Positions 26,986-36,247 of a stretch of 64,000 nt of DNA are shown piece after piece. The notes under the pieces were generated by a model that did not search any database, was not told the origin of the DNA, and worked only from the letters and a program-made list of their open reading frames with translations. The DNA lies in assembly GCA_001730095.1 (NCBI GenBank), contig MDLF01000063.1, positions 124,001 to 188,000 on the forward strand, in the 5' to 3' direction. The position numbers and the translations under genes are program-made. This DNA comes from Rhodobacteraceae bacterium (ex Bugula neritina AB1). GTDB taxonomy: Bacteria > Pseudomonadota > Alphaproteobacteria > Rhodobacterales > Rhodobacteraceae. Each line of letters begins with the position of its first letter. The stretch's first letter is position 1.

Positions 26986-27804
26986 TCAGTCATGGCTGAC
27001 CCCCAGGTAGGCGTCGATCACAGCCTGATTGTTGCGCACTTCGTCCGGCGTTCCGTCGCCGATCTTCTTTCCGTAGTCCATCACCACGACCCGGTCAGAA
27101 AGATCCATGACAACACCCATGTCGTGCTCGATCAGGGCGATGGTGGTGCCGAATTCATCGTTCACATCCAGGATGAAGCGGGACATGTCCTCTTTTTCTT
27201 CGACGTTCATGCCGGCCATCGGCTCATCCAGCAGCAAGAGCTTGGGTTCGGCCGCCAGCGCACGGGCCAGTTCGACCCGTTTCTTCAGGCCATAGGGCAG
27301 CCGGGATACCGGGGTCTTGCGGATGTGCTGGATCTCCAGAAAGTCGATGATCCGCTCTACAAATTCGCGGTTCTCCGTTTCTTCCTTCTCCGCCTTTCCC
27401 TTCCACAAAGCCTGCGAAAACAGACCTGTTTTCATATGGTTGAGCCGCCCGGTCATGACGTTGTCCAGAACGCTCATGCCTTCGAACAATGCGATATTCT
27501 GAAAGGTGCGTGCGATGCCCTGGCGCGCCACCTCATACGGGCGCATTGGCGGGCGCTTTTTGCCGTGAAACAGCACCTCGCCTTCCTGCGGCACATAAAA
27601 GCCCGAGATCACATTCAGCATCGAGGATTTGCCGGCCCCGTTGGGACCAATAATGGCGCGGATCTCACCCTCGCGGATGTCAAAAGAAATACCCTGGATC
27701 GCCACCACGCCGCCAAACCGCAGGGTGATGTTCTTCATCTCCATCACCACGCCGCCGATGGTGCGGCCGTCGTCTGTGACATAGCTTAAGGAATTATCAA
27801 GCAT
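26986..27804 (-). CDS. livG: branched-chain amino acid-type ABC transporter ATPase LivG
   Basis: 272 residues from ATG 27804, where GGAAG lies seven bases upstream; ATG 27819 is an alternative with no site. Walker A GPNGAGKSSMLN, signature LPYGLKKRVELARAL, Walker B LLLLDEPMAGMN. Energises uptake with LivF. Diverges from the small gene at 27893. Confidence 0.94.
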   Translation of the reverse strand: MLDNSLSYVTDDGRTIGGVVMEMKNITLRFGGVVAIQGISFDIREGEIRAIIGPNGAGKSSMLNVISGFYVPQEGEVLFHGKKRPPMRPYEVARQGIARTFQNIALFEGMSVLDNVMTGRLNHMKTGLFSQALWKGKAEKEETENREFVERIIDFLEIQHIRKTPVSRLPYGLKKRVELARALAAEPKLLLLDEPMAGMNVEEKEDMSRFILDVNDEFGTTIALIEHDMGVVMDLSDRVVVMDYGKKIGDGTPDEVRNNQAVIDAYLGVSHD

Positions 27805-27892
27805 AACAACCGCTTCCATATTTTTGCCGCATAGAAATTTTAAGCTTTCCTAGCGATACTTGTTCAAAACGAGCAGTAAGGAGACCAAAACA

Positions 27893-28078
27893 ATGTTTGG
27901 CGAACTTGAGCACTCCTGCCTTCTGAAGATGGCGCTTGAATGCAAACAGATGGGCCTCAGCCAATCCGAGAGTCTGGCCTCGATTATCGAGCAGACACAC
28001 GGGTTCAGCGCCCCGTTCAAAATTCAGCAGGTGGTCAACACGGCTTTCAACCCCGGCCTGAACCCCGACCTGATCTGA
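27893..28078 (+). CDS. small conserved-looking protein of unknown function
   Basis: 61 residues starting MFGELEHSCLLKMALECKQM, with two cysteines and mostly helical prediction. TAAGGAGACC lies before ATG 27893. It is on the plus strand between livG and the acyl-CoA synthetase gene, interrupting that minus-strand cluster. I do not recognise the family. A regulator or chaperone role would be guesswork. Confidence 0.6.
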   Translation: MFGELEHSCLLKMALECKQMGLSQSESLASIIEQTHGFSAPFKIQQVVNTAFNPGLNPDLI

Positions 28079-28131
28079 AAGCTCACCGGCCAGTCCGGCC
28101 CGGGGCAGATCTCGCTCCAGCGACAGGTGCC

Positions 28132-30105
28132 TCATTCCGCGGCCACCTTGTGAATCGCACCCGGCTTAACCTCCGCGTCGACAATTGTCAGCGTGGCACT
28201 GATAGAGCCCTTACGGCCATCCTCATAGGTCACTTCGGTTGTCGTCGAAATTTGCTCAGAACCGTCGTAAAGCGCGGTGATGATGTCGGCGAATTTCTCC
28301 TCCACAATGCGGCGGCGAACCTTGCGGGTACGGGTCATTTCCCCGTCATCAGCATCCAATTCCTTGTGCAGCACCACAAAGCGGTGCACCTGGCATCCAG
28401 ACAGCATTTCATCCTCTGCAACTGACTGGTTCACTGCCGTCACATGCGACCGGATCGACTCCAGCACCTGCGGGTGGCCTGCCAGCTCCTGATAGGAGGC
28501 ATAGGCAATATTGTTGCGCTCCGCCCAGTTGCCAACAGCTGTGAGATCGATGTTGATAAAGGCCACACAGCGGTCACGGCCATTGCCGAACAAGACCGCC
28601 TCCAGGATGTCTGGATAGAATTTCAGTTTGTTTTCAACATACTTAGGTGCGAACATCGCCCCATCTGCCATCTTTCCCACATCCTTGGCGCGGTCGATAA
28701 TCCGCAAGTGGCCCGATCCTTCTTCAAAGAAGCCGGCATCACCAGTGGCCACCCAACCTTCTGCATCTTTGGTAGAGGCAGTGGAATCGGGATTGTTGAA
28801 ATACTCAACGAACGTGCCAGGCGAACGGTAGTAGATCTCGCCATTGTCACCGATCTTGATTTCGACCTCTGGCGCCGGCACCCCAACGGTGTCGGCCCGC
28901 ACCTCACCATCAGGCTGGACGGTGATGAATACGGTGGCTTCGGTCTGGCCGTAGAGCTGTTTCAGGTTGATGCCTAGGCTGCGATAGAAATCAAAGATCT
29001 CCGGCCCGATCGCCTCCCCTGCGGTATAGCCCACACGGATGCGGCCATAACCCAGCGTATCCTTCAGCGGGCCGTAAACCAGCACATCGCCCAGCGCATA
29101 CTTCAGCCGATCCATCAGGCCAACTGGCCTGCCGTCCAAAATCTCGCCGCCAACTTTTTTCGCATGCGCCAGAAAATGATGGAACATCTTGCGCTTCAGG
29201 GCGCTCGAATCTTCCATCCGGATCAACACATTGGTCAGCTGACCTTCGAACACCCGGGGCGGCGCAAAGAAATAGGTCGGGCCGATCTCCCGCAGGTCGG
29301 TCATCATGGTGTCCTGGCTTTCCGGGCAGTTCACGCAGAAACCGCACCATAAGGCCTGGCCAATCGAAAAGATGAAATCGCCGACCCAGGCCATTGGCAG
29401 ATAGGACAGGATGTTTTCGCCCTGCGTCAGATGGTCAAACTCAGCCGAATTCTTGGCGCTTTGGATCACATTGCGGTTCGACAAAACAACGCCTTTTGGC
29501 GTGCCGGTGGTGCCGGAGGTATAAAGCATTACGCAAGTGCTGTCGTAATCCAGCTTGGCCTGGCGTTTGGCCAGCTCGCCGATTAGTTCATCATAGGCGG
29601 CCCGGCCCTGATCCTGAATATGGCTGAACTGATGCAGCTGAGTGTGGTCGTATTTCCGCATCCCACGTGGATCGAGATAGATCATATGTTCGAACTGATT
29701 CAGCTGATCCTGAACCTCGATCACTTTGTCTGCCTGCTCCTGATCGCCCACGATCACAAAGCGCGCGCCGCTATGGCCCAGCACATAGGCCATCTCCTCG
29801 GCCGCCGCGTCCTGATAGAGCGGAACCGGAACGGCTCCGACCGCCTGAGCGGCAATCATCGACCAATAGAGATAGGGGCGGTTGCGGCCGATGATGGCGA
29901 CGAAATCACCCTCGTTCACGCCTAGGTTGACCAGGCCAAGCGCCAGCGCCTCGATTTCCTTTGCCGCTTCGGCCCAGGTCCAGCATTGCCAGATGCCGAA
30001 TTCCTTTTCCCGGTAGGCCGGCGCGTCTGCGAATTGCACCGCATTGCGTTGAAGCAGCGCCGGCAGGGATTGCATCCCCTCGGCGCCCATCTGCATCTGA
30101 GCCAA
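28132..30105 (-). CDS. long-chain acyl-CoA synthetase (AMP-binding) family protein
   Basis: 657 residues. ATP loop VMLYTSGTTGTPKGVVLSN (about 192-210); the adenylation core region YGQTEATVFITV; the motif GWVATGDAGFFEEG, and a C-terminal domain with KDVGKMADGAMFAPKYVENK. It activates a carboxylic acid to acyl-CoA. Upstream of livG on the same strand, with the small plus gene between. In this setting it likely activates the imported acid. Shares its upstream region with the divergent histidine kinase. Confidence 0.93.
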   Translation of the reverse strand: MAQMQMGAEGMQSLPALLQRNAVQFADAPAYREKEFGIWQCWTWAEAAKEIEALALGLVNLGVNEGDFVAIIGRNRPYLYWSMIAAQAVGAVPVPLYQDAAAEEMAYVLGHSGARFVIVGDQEQADKVIEVQDQLNQFEHMIYLDPRGMRKYDHTQLHQFSHIQDQGRAAYDELIGELAKRQAKLDYDSTCVMLYTSGTTGTPKGVVLSNRNVIQSAKNSAEFDHLTQGENILSYLPMAWVGDFIFSIGQALWCGFCVNCPESQDTMMTDLREIGPTYFFAPPRVFEGQLTNVLIRMEDSSALKRKMFHHFLAHAKKVGGEILDGRPVGLMDRLKYALGDVLVYGPLKDTLGYGRIRVGYTAGEAIGPEIFDFYRSLGINLKQLYGQTEATVFITVQPDGEVRADTVGVPAPEVEIKIGDNGEIYYRSPGTFVEYFNNPDSTASTKDAEGWVATGDAGFFEEGSGHLRIIDRAKDVGKMADGAMFAPKYVENKLKFYPDILEAVLFGNGRDRCVAFINIDLTAVGNWAERNNIAYASYQELAGHPQVLESIRSHVTAVNQSVAEDEMLSGCQVHRFVVLHKELDADDGEMTRTRKVRRRIVEEKFADIITALYDGSEQISTTTEVTYEDGRKGSISATLTIVDAEVKPGAIHKVAAE

Positions 30106-30551
30106 CTTTCTTCCCTCCCTTTCCGGCGTTGCTGCCGGACCGGCCGCTGTTCGCGGCTCTGGCCCCGATTAGGGACAGCGGTAGGATAGCCCGTCAACTT
30201 TTTCCTGATGTTTTCCCAAATCTTACAAATTGTAACAGCCTAATTTCCTTTACTTTCAAGCCCGTTACATTCCGGCCCCTCAGCCCGGAACCGTGAAACT
30301 CTGCGCCGCACACCTCCCGCCCGCCCGTGTTTGTGCGGCATGCAACCAAATCGGCCATGTTTCGAATCAGGCCTGCGCAGGGCGTTTTGAAACAAGCAGG
30401 CCAAAAGGGTTTGAGACCGGGAATGTTCCAAAAATCCGGCCGACAATCAGAAGGCGACTACATGCGTTACGCGGCGGCAAACCCACCGCCGCGGCTGAAT
30501 GGCAATTTGCCCCGCACCGGCCCCGGTGCTAGCCATAAACCGGGGAGAGCC
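30106..30551. other. long divergent intergenic region
   Basis: About 446 bases between the divergent acyl-CoA synthetase and histidine-kinase genes. It holds the AT-rich palindrome at 30223 and a possible longer N-terminus for the kinase from 30327 or 30462, which I judged non-coding because a good ribosome site sits just before 30552. Confidence 0.45.
30223..30235. promoter_or_regulatory. palindrome TTACAA-A-TTGTAA upstream of the acyl-CoA synthetase gene
   Basis: A perfect 13-base palindrome 118 bases before the acyl-CoA synthetase start, in an AT-rich patch that is unusual here. It is a plausible dimer-binding site for a regulator of the transport/activation cluster. The rest of 30106-30551 shows only GC-rich sequence and no gene I can support. 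Confidence 0.35.
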
Positions 30552-32453
30552 ATGAACCGGACCAGCAAACAGCACGCCGCCATGACCACCGCCGGGCTGA
30601 ACCTGATCGCCCAGGCGCTGTCGATTTATGACAACGACCTGCGACTGGCAGTGTGCAACCGGCGGTTCCAGGAGATGTTCGACCTGCCAGACCATTTGGT
30701 GCAGCCTGGCGCGTCCTTTGCCGACACCATCCGCTATCTGGCCGAGGCAGACGAATATGCTCCGGAAACGGATGTTGAGGAAATCGTGCGGAGCCGGGTC
30801 AGCCAGGCACTGGATTTCGTTCCGCACTATCTGGAGCGCGAACGGCCCAATGGGCGGACCATTTCGATTGAAGGCTCACCGCTGCCGCAGGGCGGATGGG
30901 TTACCGTCTACACTGACATCACACGGGCCAAACAGGCAGAGCAGCTGTTGCGCTCGCGGTCTGAGGAACTGTCGGAAAGGCTGATCGCCCACACCGAGGA
31001 CCTGTCCGCCGCGAACCGGCAGCTGGAGGCCACCAACACTGCGCTGGAAGAGACCAAGCGGCAGCTCACCGAAATCGAAGGCCGCACCCGCCTGACAACA
31101 GAAATGATGCCTGCCCATATCGCCCATGTGGATGGGGATGGGTATTATACATATACCAACCGCCGACTGAGCACAGTGTTCCCCGGCCGCCCGTCCGACA
31201 TTCTGGGCATGCACATCTCCGACGCGCTGGGAGACAGAGCCTTTGAACGGATCGAGCCGCATCTCTTGGCTGCCTACAAGGGCAGCAGCCCGGTATTCGA
31301 GTTCACCGAGAGCCATGGCAGTCGCCGCATCCGGGTGGCCTTCACCCCGGATCAGCACGGCGGTGTCTACATACTGTCGATGGATGTGACCGAAGAAACC
31401 CAGGCCAGAGTGGCCTTGCAGCAGGCCCGCCGCCGCGAGATGGCGGCGCAAATGACCAGCGGCCTGGCGCACGACTTTTCCAATCTGTTGACAATTATTC
31501 TGGGCATGCAAGGCAAGCTAGAGAAAATGGCGCTGCCAGACGATGCCGGGACCCTGGTGCAGGGCACCCTGTCGGCAGCCCGGCGCGGTGGCAGGCTGCT
31601 GAACCGGATTGCCGAAATGACCAGCCAACGCTCCTTGCGCCCCCAGGCCACAGACATGCACGCCCTGCTGGATGAGCTGAAAGTGCTTGCCTCGCCATCC
31701 CTACCGCAAGGGGTTGGCCTCAGCATTCTCGACAACCTGCCAGATCAGGTGCTGCTGTTGGACGCTGGCAAGCTGCAGGATGCGCTTTTGAACCTCATCC
31801 TGAATGCGCGCGACGCTTGCGGCACCTCCGGCCAGATCACGGTCAGCGCTCACACTGTCGGCCTGACCTGGGTGGAAATCACCATCACGGACACAGGCCC
31901 CGGGTTCTCGCCGGAAGCCTTGGAGAAGGCACTGAACCCGTTTTTCACCACCAAGGGCAGCGAAGGCTCGGGGCTGGGGTTGCCGATGGTCTATGACATG
32001 GCCAAACTGGCCGGCGGCGACATACGGATTGGCAACGGGATCACAGGTGCGTCGATCACTCTGCGGCTGCCGTACCGCCCAGCCCCAGAAGCCGATGGTG
32101 GCATGGCGCTGCTGGTAGAAGACAGTGCGGAACTGCGCGCCGCCTTCCGGGATATGTTGATTGACCTTGGCTATTCGGTGATCGAAGCCGCAAGTGTGGA
32201 CGAAGCCTGCGCCCTGACCGCTGATTTGCCTGACATCGTTCTGGTGCTGTCAGACATCAAGCTGGAAGGCCCGGCAACCGGTGTCGATCTGGCTGCACGC
32301 CTGGATGGATCCGGCCTGCCCTGCATCCTGATGACATCGCTTCCCGCAAGCGATCCGCTGTTTCGCAAGGCATTGAAATGCGGTCCGGTTTTGCACAAAC
32401 CTTTCACCATTCACCAGCTCTCCGAGCTGATCAAACCGGAGCCTGCCGCATGA
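30552..32453 (+). CDS. PAS-domain hybrid sensor histidine kinase
   Basis: 633 residues from ATG 30552, preceded by GGGGAGAGCC. Order: N-terminal PAS (about 10-125, ALSIYDNDLRLAVCNRRFQ), coiled coil (about 135-175), second PAS (about 180-290), H-box SGLAHDFSNLLTIILG (about 310), N-box LNLILNARDAC, G-boxes DTGPGFS and GSGLGLPMV, then a receiver domain (from about 518) with Asp in VLSDIKLEG and Lys in LHKPF. No membrane segment, so a cytosolic signal is sensed. Its stop overlaps the start of the response regulator (ATGA). Confidence 0.9.
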   Translation: MNRTSKQHAAMTTAGLNLIAQALSIYDNDLRLAVCNRRFQEMFDLPDHLVQPGASFADTIRYLAEADEYAPETDVEEIVRSRVSQALDFVPHYLERERPNGRTISIEGSPLPQGGWVTVYTDITRAKQAEQLLRSRSEELSERLIAHTEDLSAANRQLEATNTALEETKRQLTEIEGRTRLTTEMMPAHIAHVDGDGYYTYTNRRLSTVFPGRPSDILGMHISDALGDRAFERIEPHLLAAYKGSSPVFEFTESHGSRRIRVAFTPDQHGGVYILSMDVTEETQARVALQQARRREMAAQMTSGLAHDFSNLLTIILGMQGKLEKMALPDDAGTLVQGTLSAARRGGRLLNRIAEMTSQRSLRPQATDMHALLDELKVLASPSLPQGVGLSILDNLPDQVLLLDAGKLQDALLNLILNARDACGTSGQITVSAHTVGLTWVEITITDTGPGFSPEALEKALNPFFTTKGSEGSGLGLPMVYDMAKLAGGDIRIGNGITGASITLRLPYRPAPEADGGMALLVEDSAELRAAFRDMLIDLGYSVIEAASVDEACALTADLPDIVLVLSDIKLEGPATGVDLAARLDGSGLPCILMTSLPASDPLFRKALKCGPVLHKPFTIHQLSELIKPEPAA

Positions 32454-33154
32454 CACAGCCCCTGGTCACGATTTTGGATGACGAGCCGGAAATCCGGCAG
32501 ATCCTGACCGAAACGCTGGAAGATGCGGGGTTTCGGACCCAAAGCTTTGCCCGCGCCCGGGAATTCGAGGCGGCACTGAACCGGGTCACTCCGGATGTTT
32601 GCCTTGTGGACTTGTCACTGCCAGACACTGACGGTCTGGCACTGGTGCACCGGCTGGCGCTGGAACAGGGCGCTGCGGTCATCATCATCTCTGGCAGAGC
32701 GCAAGTGCAGGACCGGGTGACCGGACTGGAACTGGGCGCCGATGACTACATTACCAAGCCGTTTGATCCGGCAGAAGTGGTGGCCCGTGTGCGCGCCCGC
32801 TTGCGCAGCGGCCCCCGCTCTGCGGCTCCTGCCTGCGAAACGGCACGGTTTGCCGGCTGGACTGCGCATTTTGACCGCTACGTTCTGGAGGATGCCCAAG
32901 GTGTCGAAGTTCCGTTCTCCCACGCCGAGGGGGAGATTTTGCGGCTGTTCCTGGACAGTCCCAAACGTCTGATCTCCCGGGCGCAGATGCAGGAGATGCT
33001 GGGCGGGGCGGCTGGCGACAGTTTCGACAGGGCCATGGACGTGCGGATCTCCCGCTTGCGCACCAAACTGCGTGAAGACCCCAAAAATCCGCGACTGATC
33101 AAGACTATTTACGGCGCAGGCTACATTTTTTTGGGCGATGTGGATTGGGCTTAA
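32450..33154 (+). CDS. OmpR-type response regulator
   Basis: 234 residues. Receiver domain: acidic DDEPE, phospho-acceptor Asp in CLVDLSLPD (about residue 51), Lys in ITKPFDPAEV; then a winged-helix DNA-binding domain ending KTIYGAGYIFL. It overlaps the kinase gene by four bases, so the two are co-translated and form a pair. An in-frame upstream start exists but would lie inside the kinase. Confidence 0.94.
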   Translation: MTQPLVTILDDEPEIRQILTETLEDAGFRTQSFARAREFEAALNRVTPDVCLVDLSLPDTDGLALVHRLALEQGAAVIIISGRAQVQDRVTGLELGADDYITKPFDPAEVVARVRARLRSGPRSAAPACETARFAGWTAHFDRYVLEDAQGVEVPFSHAEGEILRLFLDSPKRLISRAQMQEMLGGAAGDSFDRAMDVRISRLRTKLREDPKNPRLIKTIYGAGYIFLGDVDWA

Positions 33155-33287
33155 CCTCTCAAGACAGAAAACCGCAAACCTGCCCTGACTTTTTGACCGG
33201 ATCAGGTTCCGCGGGCTGACACGGTTCGCCGACCCAGAGAGCATAGAGATTCTTGCCTGCGCGAATCACTTGTCGTAGAATCACCGC

Positions 33288-33515
33288 ATGGCCACCTGTC
33301 TGCTCTACCGCCAAGTCCCCTCGCGCCCGGCACGGTTTTACCGCATTGAACTGGCGATGAACCTGTTTTCCGAAGTCTCCGTGCTGCGGGAATGGGGCGT
33401 GGCCGGCGGCAACGGCCAAAGCGTGATCAACAACTACGGCAATCTGCGCGAAGCTTCTCTGGCAGCTGACAAGCACCGCAACCGGATGATAAAACGCGGC
33501 TACGGGCGGGCCTGA
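33288..33515 (+). CDS. WGR-domain protein
   Basis: 75 residues that are essentially one WGR domain: RFYRIELAMNLFSEVSVLREWGVAGGNGQ. In larger proteins (PARPs, MolR) this domain contacts nucleic acid ends or protein partners; here it stands alone. The ribosome site is weak. Followed by the two-hairpin element, copy D. Confidence 0.75.
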   Translation: MATCLLYRQVPSRPARFYRIELAMNLFSEVSVLREWGVAGGNGQSVINNYGNLREASLAADKHRNRMIKRGYGRA

Positions 33516-33518
33516 CCT

Positions 33519-33598
33519 GCGCCGCGCCAGCGGCGCCCGGCCCAACTGTGAAGGCCATCCCCCGGGATGGCCTGGAGCAGGCGGGAGTGCCCCCGTCT
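33519..33598 (+). repeat. two-hairpin intergenic element, copy D
   Basis: GCGCCGCGCC...GGCGCCCGGCCC, AACTGTGAA, then the stem GGCCATCCC-CC-GGGATGGCC, then TGGAGCAGGCGGGAGTGCC. Same arrangement as copies A, B and C with a different second stem. It lies between the WGR gene and the convergent M20 gene. Confidence 0.55.
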
Positions 33599-33603
33599 GC
33601 AGA

Positions 33604-34803
33604 TTATTCCGCCAGCGCCCCGGCGGCGCGGTCCAGAACTTTCAGACCCAGCCGCAGATCATCTTCTTTCGTATCTTCATCAAAAGCATGGCTGATGCCG
33701 CCGATGGACGGAACAAACAGCATTCCCGTCGGCATGACAGCTGCCATGTTCGCCGCATCATGCAATGCGCCAGAGGGCATCTTCTGCCACGTTCCAGGCG
33801 CCAAGGCTTCTGCCGCCGAAGCCAGCTCTGCCTGAAACCGCGCATCCATTGCCGCAGGTTCAATTCCCATCACCGGCCCCATTGCCAAGGCCACACCGTG
33901 ATCCGCAGCCGTTTCTTTGGCTGTCTCCTCGATGATGGCCGCCATCCTCTGCAGCCGGTCTGCCTCAGCGTCCCGCCACTGCATGGAAAATTCCACCCGT
34001 CCCGGCACCACCGACGGTGCGTTCGGATGCAGGTTCACATGTCCGATGGTCCAGACAGTGGCTGGCGTGACGACATTTGAAAACCTGCTGTTCAGCGCAA
34101 TGCTGAAGGCAGACAACGCCTGAAACGCATCCCGGCGCAGATTCATCGGCGTGGTGCCTGCATGGTTCTGCCGTCCTTCAAAGATGATCCGCATATCCCG
34201 GATGCCGACGATGTCCGTCACAATCCCAAGCCCCAGACCGGTTTCCTCCAGATAGGGGCCTTGCTCAATATGCAGTTCCAGAAAGCCGGTGAACCTCCGG
34301 AGCGGCAGGAAGTCTCCCGCCAGATCTGCCAGCAGCTGCCGCATCTCTGCCAGCGTATTTCCATTGGTGTCAGTAAACCCATCCGCCTCCTGCAGTGTCA
34401 GCTTGCCGGACCAGATGTCCGAACCTGTCAGCACGCCGAACCGACCCTCCTCATCCTGAAAACTGACGCAGGAAATGGAGGGCCCACCGTCCTCCATGGC
34501 CGCGCGGGCAATTTCCAGGCCTGCGATCACCCCCAGCGCCCCGTCCAGCCAGCCGCCTTCAGGCTGGCTGTCGCTATGCGACCCCACCAACAGGCTTTGT
34601 TCGCCGGACAGTCCGAACACATTTCCCATCGGATCGAAATGCGGCGTAAGCCCCGCTTCTTTCATCCGCCCGGCGAGCCATTTGCGCGCCGCGATGTCAG
34701 CGTCTGAATATGCCTGCCGCACCACGCCTTTGCCATCCCCTGATGCACCGAAGCTGCGCAATCTGTGCAGGTCATCAAGGAAGCGCTGTGGATTTAAGGG
34801 CAT
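33604..34803 (-). CDS. M20-family amidohydrolase (hydantoinase/carbamoylase type)
   Basis: 399 residues from ATG 34803, preceded by TTGGAGATT. Two-metal site signs: [21 protein letters not shown] and [12 protein letters not shown]. The family hydrolyses N-carbamoyl amino acids, ureidoglycolate/allantoate or beta-ureidopropionate. Nearby genes give no purine or pyrimidine pathway, so substrate is open. Zn or Mn dependent, cytoplasmic. Confidence 0.9.
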   Translation of the reverse strand: MPLNPQRFLDDLHRLRSFGASGDGKGVVRQAYSDADIAARKWLAGRMKEAGLTPHFDPMGNVFGLSGEQSLLVGSHSDSQPEGGWLDGALGVIAGLEIARAAMEDGGPSISCVSFQDEEGRFGVLTGSDIWSGKLTLQEADGFTDTNGNTLAEMRQLLADLAGDFLPLRRFTGFLELHIEQGPYLEETGLGLGIVTDIVGIRDMRIIFEGRQNHAGTTPMNLRRDAFQALSAFSIALNSRFSNVVTPATVWTIGHVNLHPNAPSVVPGRVEFSMQWRDAEADRLQRMAAIIEETAKETAADHGVALAMGPVMGIEPAAMDARFQAELASAAEALAPGTWQKMPSGALHDAANMAAVMPTGMLFVPSIGGISHAFDEDTKEDDLRLGLKVLDRAAGALAE

Positions 34804-34948
34804 GGCAAATCTCCAATCTGGCAACTGCACACTGCGGCAGGCTTCTCATCGCGGCAATGAAATTGATACATGCAACCCCAAACCCTCCCTTTACCTCTGC
34901 CCGGATCCTCTTCTAAGACTCGCCCGGTAACAACGGAGCCGCCCGCCA

Positions 34949-35599
34949 ATGTCCCACATCACGCTGATCCGCCATGGCCAGGCCAATACCGGCGCCCGGG
35001 ACGAGGCCAGCTATGACTGCCTCAGCGATCTGGGTCACCAGCAGGCTGTTTGGCTGGGCGACCATCTGCGCGGCAGCGGCAGCCACTATCCGCGCGTCTA
35101 TTGCGGAACTCTCAACCGCCATATCGAAACCGCAGCATCAATCGGCTATGCGGATGTTGTCCGCGACGCTCGCCTGAATGAAATGGAGTATTTCACGCTT
35201 GCTGAGGCCATGCGGGACCAGCACGGCCTGCCCATACCAGAAGAGCGCGAGGGTTTTGTAGAGCATCTGCCCAAAGTCTTTGCCGCCTGGGCCGCCGGGG
35301 AGATCGCAGAACCCTACGAAAGCTGGGAAAGCTTCGAAACACGCACCCGGCAGGTATTGGCAGAGATCGCCGCAGGTGAAGGCCCGGCGCTGGTGGTGAC
35401 CTCTGGCGGGCTGATCTCAGTGGCGATGCGGCAGGCTATGTGTCTGGACACTGCGGCCACGGCACGCGTTACGCTTGCCATCATGAACACTTCCATGCAC
35501 CGGCTGTTCCCCATCGGCGGACACTGGAGCCCGGTTTTGTTCAATGCGGTGCCGCATCTGGAAGCGCCGGACCGCCATTTTGCCCAGACACATCTGTGA
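34949..35599 (+). CDS. histidine phosphatase family protein
   Basis: 216 residues starting MSHITLIRHGQANTGAR; RHG is the phospho-histidine motif, and a second His in VVTSGGLISVAMR region supports the fold, though the usual GH is GG here. First gene of the operon ending at 38703, 22 bases before the GST gene. Substrate unknown; a phosphate ester is likely. Confidence 0.86.
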   Translation: MSHITLIRHGQANTGARDEASYDCLSDLGHQQAVWLGDHLRGSGSHYPRVYCGTLNRHIETAASIGYADVVRDARLNEMEYFTLAEAMRDQHGLPIPEEREGFVEHLPKVFAAWAAGEIAEPYESWESFETRTRQVLAEIAAGEGPALVVTSGGLISVAMRQAMCLDTAATARVTLAIMNTSMHRLFPIGGHWSPVLFNAVPHLEAPDRHFAQTHL

Positions 35600-35621
35600 C
35601 ACACGGACGCGAGGAACAGAC

Positions 35622-36236
35622 ATGCAGCTTTACTATGCCCCCAGAACCATTTCAGTGGCTGTGGCCATCGCATTGGAGGAAGCCGGGGTCACGTATGAAA
35701 CCGTCAAGCTCGACTTCGCCACCAAGGAACAGTCCGGGCCAGCCTATGCCCAGATCAACCCCAAAGGCCGGGTTCCTGCGCTGGCAGTTGAAGGCGGCAT
35801 TCTGACCGAGACCGGCGCGCTGCTGGAGTATGTCGCCGATATGGCGCCCGAAGCTTCTCTGCGCCCGCAGGATCCGGTTTTGCAGGCCCGGATGCGCGAG
35901 GTCATGTTCTACCTCGCCTCCACCATGCACATAAACCACGCCCACAAACTGCGCGGCGCCCGCTGGGCCAAGGAGCGCTCCAGCTGGAAAGACATGCAAA
36001 AGATGGTGCCGCAGACCATGGCAGAGTCCTGCAGCTACCTCAGCCAGTATGGCCTGCGCGGGCCTTTTGTCCTGGGTGAAAACGTCAGCCTCGCCGATTG
36101 CTACCTCTATGTGGTTTGCACATGGCTGGAAGGCGACGGGGTGACTGTTGCGGACTTCCCGAAAATCCAGAACTTCATGACAGCTATGGAACAGCGCGAT
36201 TCGGTGCGCAGTGTCTATGCCAAAGGAATGCTTTAA
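35622..36236 (+). CDS. glutathione S-transferase family protein
   Basis: 204 residues from ATG 35622 after GAGGAACAGAC. N-terminal thioredoxin-like half with INPKGRVPALAVEGG and the TETGALLEYVADM glutathione-binding segment; all-helical second half. Substrate not readable. Its stop is 11 bases before the LYS1-like gene, so it is co-transcribed with the lysine genes. Confidence 0.9.
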   Translation: MQLYYAPRTISVAVAIALEEAGVTYETVKLDFATKEQSGPAYAQINPKGRVPALAVEGGILTETGALLEYVADMAPEASLRPQDPVLQARMREVMFYLASTMHINHAHKLRGARWAKERSSWKDMQKMVPQTMAESCSYLSQYGLRGPFVLGENVSLADCYLYVVCTWLEGDGVTVADFPKIQNFMTAMEQRDSVRSVYAKGML

Positions 36237-36247
36237 AGGACATGATG

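Noticed and set aside
30327-30551. 75-residue N-terminal extension of the histidine kinase
   Set aside because: Proline- and arginine-rich with no domain; GGGGAGAG directly precedes the ATG at 30552.
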